DNA from: UBA5109 sp965662565
GTDB taxonomy: Bacteria > Pseudomonadota > Gammaproteobacteria > Pseudomonadales > Pseudohongiellaceae
Length of the DNA: 7,880 nt
Assembly (NCBI GenBank): GCA_965662565.1
Contig: CBFIHS010000065.1
Location: forward strand, 1-7,880
Direction of reading: 5' to 3'
Shown here: in pieces, positions 5,780 to 7,880 of the stretch
How positions within the stretch are numbered: position 1 is the first letter of the stretch
Layout of the letters: every line of letters starts with the position of its first letter
Made by a program: the position numbers and the translations under genes
The notes under the pieces: model-generated
What the model was told of the DNA's origin: nothing
The model's input: only the letters and a program-made list of their open reading frames with translations
Databases searched by the model: none

Positions 5780-6523
5780 TCAGTCAGCTAAACTTACCAA
5801 CCAGTATGTTAGCTGAATAAACGCCTCTGAATTTACAATAGGCGTATGGAGCAACTGAGGAATAAGATTAACTGACCCTCCGATAATAGTTGCCGAGTGG
5901 AGTTTGCCAAGAGTTTTCCAATCATAATAAAACAATGCAAAAATCCACACATCTGTTGATAAGTAGCGAACCAGATACCCATAATCATCCATTAGGCTAA
6001 AATCCAAATTACTAAAAACACGACTCATTCCGCCGAAAATTATCGTCGTAGTCGCTAATATTATGTAACGTTTGTGTGCCGCTATATTTCGAATATTTTT
6101 TATAGCTAAGAAAAATAACCAAGCAAAGCCCACTGCACCTAATATGCTGATATACATCACACCAAAAGCTGTCGGATTTGAATCTTTAATCCATCGGTTT
6201 AATGTAACGATAGTGACAATACTGCCGGAAAGTACTACCCCTGTGCCGATAGAAATTCCTAATAAGCCAAGACTTCTATGAAGCGCTACGCTGCGCCTAT
6301 GAACCAATAAAGGCTGAATTATTAATAAAATAAACCAGCTAAATAAAATAAAGCCATGTACATGGACTAGTGGAGAGATAGGTCTAAGTGTGCCGACGGT
6401 TATAGGCTGAAAATAAGTAATAAAGCCGATAAAAATGGTAGCAGTCATGCCGACTGAGACCCAAAAGAAGAAGGAATTTATAAGAACTGGCTTTATATTA
6501 GAACCTGTTGATACGTCAGACAT
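5780..6523 (-). CDS. Uncharacterised multi-pass membrane protein with conserved-looking histidines
   Basis: I do not recognise a named gene. The 247-residue protein has about seven hydrophobic segments (roughly 15-37, 52-72, 86-107, 118-141, 153-169, 187-201, 208-226) and no signal peptide, so it should sit in the inner membrane. Histidines cluster near membrane boundaries: VHVHG (H54, H56), LLVHRR (H75), ALHRSLG (H82), AHKRY (H150) and KLHS (H209), with R168 in GGMSRVF. This layout (Hx(H)G...Q.LLVH...LHR.LG...HKR) resembles a group of conserved hypothetical membrane proteins related in style to DUF2306, and could bind haem or a metal, but that is inference. The start ATG at 6523 is supported by AAGGG 7 bases upstream. 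It converges with btuF and is divergent from the lipoprotein gene, so it is not part of the B12 operon. Confidence 0.8.
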   Translation of the reverse strand: MSDVSTGSNIKPVLINSFFFWVSVGMTATIFIGFITYFQPITVGTLRPISPLVHVHGFILFSWFILLIIQPLLVHRRSVALHRSLGLLGISIGTGVVLSGSIVTIVTLNRWIKDSNPTAFGVMYISILGAVGFAWLFFLAIKNIRNIAAHKRYIILATTTIIFGGMSRVFSNLDFSLMDDYGYLVRYLSTDVWIFALFYYDWKTLGKLHSATIIGGSVNLIPQLLHTPIVNSEAFIQLTYWLVSLAD

Positions 6524-6530
6524 CTGATAG

Positions 6531-6535
6531 CCCTT
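6531..6535 (-). promoter_or_regulatory. Ribosome binding site of the minus-strand membrane protein
   Basis: On the minus strand AAGGG occurs 7 bases before the ATG at 6523-6521. This spacing supports that start. Confidence 0.55.
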
Positions 6536-6573
6536 TTATATTGTTTTTTTAGTTTGATTAGGTTTTTATCTAG

Positions 6574-6579
6574 ATTATA
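6574..6579 (-). promoter_or_regulatory. Candidate -10 box for the minus-strand membrane protein
   Basis: A perfect TATAAT reads on the minus strand about 50 bases before the start codon, in a very AT-rich leader. No good -35 match lies 16-18 bases further upstream, so only the -10 element can be suggested. Confidence 0.35.
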
Positions 6580-6765
6580 TCTTATATACTAAAAAAAGTG
6601 ATCGTCTTCTATCCAATACAGTTGTTTATGGAGATACGTAAGAAAGTTATGAGCGCCATATCTATCCTGCTTACAATCAGCTCGCACTGCATTTTCAGGC
6701 AAGGACTACCTCCTCTTTTTATAGTCATTAATATTAATATAGAATGAGACGAGTCGCTTATTTTA

Positions 6766-6786
6766 AGCTTAGTTAGCCACTAAGCT
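6766..6786. repeat. 8-bp inverted repeat upstream of the lipoprotein gene
   Basis: AGCTTAGT at 6766-6773 and ACTAAGCT at 6779-6786 are perfect reverse complements with a 5-base loop (TAGCC). It ends 41 bases before the ATG at 6828. A run of six A follows 2 bases after it on the plus strand (6789-6794); read on the minus strand that run precedes the stem rather than following it, so it is not a terminator in either direction. It could be an operator or a 5' UTR hairpin. Confidence 0.45.
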
Positions 6787-6827
6787 CGAAAAAACTCTTA
6801 ATAACAATACTAAAAGCAGAGATTTCA

Positions 6828-7880
6828 ATGCCTAAGCAATTATCTTTTTTATTTTTTATCTCATTTAGCATCTTACTTGCAGCCTGTTCGCCTAATGAAG
6901 AGACAGCTCAACAGACTGTCGATACAGTTAATAATGTCGCGGCTAATCAGCAAGATACTTCAGATAAACTGTTTCCTCTTCTGCAAGGCAGTGAATCATT
7001 CACAGCCATATTATCTGGAACAGAAGTGGGTAAAATGGAAGTTGATCATAATGAAATCACCAGTATTGAATATGAATATCGCAGTAATGGCAGAGGGCCA
7101 AGCGTCTCAGAGAGCATCGCATTTAATGCTAAGGGCTTCCCTGAATCTTGGGAAATAAATGGCTCTACAGAGTTTGGAAATGCTATTAATGAAGTGTTCC
7201 AAATAGATGCAGGAAAGGCGTCATGGACTGACTCAACAGGTACTTATTCAGAAGAATTGAGCGATTCACGATTATATGTAGCTCAAGAATCCAGTCCTTA
7301 CGCCTTATGGGTTTATTCTAGACTTCTACTTGCCGAAGAAGGAAGAACACTTACTGCCTTACCCTCTGGTGAATTGCGAGTTGAAGAAATTGAAAATCTG
7401 GAAGTCTCTGGAAGTTCAGGTACTGTATCGGTTACCACCTATGCCCTCTCTGGCATTGACCTAAGCCCTACATATTTTGCTTTAGATGAGACTGGAGCTT
7501 TTTTCGCAACGATGGATGCGACTTTCGCTTTGATTAAAGAAGGCTTTGAGTCGGAAGAACAGCGTCTGCGTGAATTAACAGTTGAATATTCTGCTCAACG
7601 TTTTGAATCCATCCAGGAAAAAGTAAGCCAAGTTTTCGAAAGTCCGGTTCGAATAAACAACGTTCGAATTTTTGAACCAATAAGCCAGAGCCTTTCTGAC
7701 TATTCGTCAGTAGTCGTCGAAGGCAATTTAATTACAGCAATTGAATCTGCCGATGCACAAACTGAAGAAAGTGAAATTATTGTTGACGGTGCTGGTGGCA
7801 CACTCATAGCCGGCATGTATGAAATGCATGTCCATACCTCACAAGATAACGCTCTATTGAATATTGCAGCGGGCATAACC
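6828..7880 (+). CDS. Lipoprotein amidohydrolase, 3' end outside the window
   Basis: An open frame of 351 codons runs off the window end, so the protein is partial. The start MPKQLSFLFFISFSILLAAC is a lipoprotein signal: a short basic end, a hydrophobic core and lipobox LAAC with Cys20 as the lipidated residue; Ser at +2 predicts the outer membrane. Residues about 50-270 form a region I do not recognise, rich in acidic residues and likely beta-strands. From about 275 it becomes the typical start of an amidohydrolase-superfamily hydrolase: RINNVRIFEPISQSLSDYSS, VVVEGNLITAIES, IVDGAGGTLIAGMYEMHVH, then LLNIAAGIT at 343-351. His334 and His336 are the first HxH metal ligands of the TIM-barrel; the remaining ligands would lie beyond the window. 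The substrate is unknown (a cyclic amide or peptide-like compound is typical). The ribosome site is weak (CAGAGA, 5 bases before ATG). Transcription is divergent from the membrane-protein gene. Confidence 0.85.
   Translation, partial: MPKQLSFLFFISFSILLAACSPNEETAQQTVDTVNNVAANQQDTSDKLFPLLQGSESFTAILSGTEVGKMEVDHNEITSIEYEYRSNGRGPSVSESIAFNAKGFPESWEINGSTEFGNAINEVFQIDAGKASWTDSTGTYSEELSDSRLYVAQESSPYALWVYSRLLLAEEGRTLTALPSGELRVEEIENLEVSGSSGTVSVTTYALSGIDLSPTYFALDETGAFFATMDATFALIKEGFESEEQRLRELTVEYSAQRFESIQEKVSQVFESPVRINNVRIFEPISQSLSDYSSVVVEGNLITAIESADAQTEESEIIVDGAGGTLIAGMYEMHVHTSQDNALLNIAAGIT

Larger units (their letters stand above)
6524..6827. other. Divergent intergenic region
   Basis: The 304 bases between two divergent genes hold a candidate -10 box for the minus-strand gene, an inverted repeat at 6766-6786, and a 39-codon forward reading frame (6628-6747, beginning MEIRKKVMSAISILLTIS) that has no ribosome binding site and no recognisable homology; it is probably not a gene. 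The region is AT-rich and likely carries promoters for both flanking genes. No RNA gene was recognised. Confidence 0.5.

Noticed and set aside
6628..6747. 39-codon forward frame with a signal-like start
   Set aside because: No ribosome binding site, no recognisable similarity, and low-complexity Ile/Asn ending; typical of AT-rich intergenic DNA.
6877..7158. 93-codon forward frame
   Set aside because: It is in a different frame inside the lipoprotein amidohydrolase gene, which has a clear signal peptide and family motif; the shorter frame has neither.

Overview
The window reads as a stretch of a Gram-negative, AT-leaning bacterial chromosome, most likely a gammaproteobacterium. The support is the BtuCDF-type vitamin B12 importer with a periplasmic (Sec signal, not lipobox) binding protein, the closely packed cobU-cobT-cobS genes, and an outer-membrane-type lipoprotein signal on the last gene. 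The species cannot be named from the sequence.

Layout. Positions 82-4369 hold five same-strand genes in tight succession: btuC (permease), btuD (ATPase), cobU (cobinamide kinase/guanylyltransferase), cobT (phosphoribosyltransferase) and cobS (cobalamin synthase). Spacing is a few bases to 32 bases, with a 1-base overlap at btuD/cobU, so they look like one operon. A gap of 411 bases follows, then btuF (4781-5698), the periplasmic B12-binding protein. The gap is not plain intergenic DNA. Its 3' part (about 4585-4752) still reads as the C-terminal 55 codons of an L-threonine-O-3-phosphate decarboxylase (CobD/CobC, an aminotransferase-fold protein), with no start and with stops and frame breaks upstream. 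It is best read as a decayed gene that once joined cobS to btuF. Convergent to btuF lies a gene for an unrecognised 7-TM-like membrane protein (5780-6523, minus strand). Divergent from that, across a 304-base spacer, begins a lipoprotein with an amidohydrolase-type metal-binding motif (6828 to the window end, incomplete).

How the genes work together. BtuF captures a corrinoid in the periplasm and BtuCD pumps it inward. CobU phosphorylates and guanylylates adenosylcobinamide, CobT activates the lower-ligand base as alpha-ribazole-phosphate, and CobS joins the two. Together these make a corrinoid import and nucleotide-loop (salvage) cassette. The decayed decarboxylase, and the absence of cbiB or a cobC-type phosphatase here, suggest a lineage that has lost the aminopropanol branch locally and depends on importing complete corrinoids or cobinamide. 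No cobalamin riboswitch, tRNA, rRNA, CRISPR array or insertion sequence was recognised. Apart from the decaying cobD locus, the window is fairly ordinary, and I do not see strong evidence for an entirely new system.
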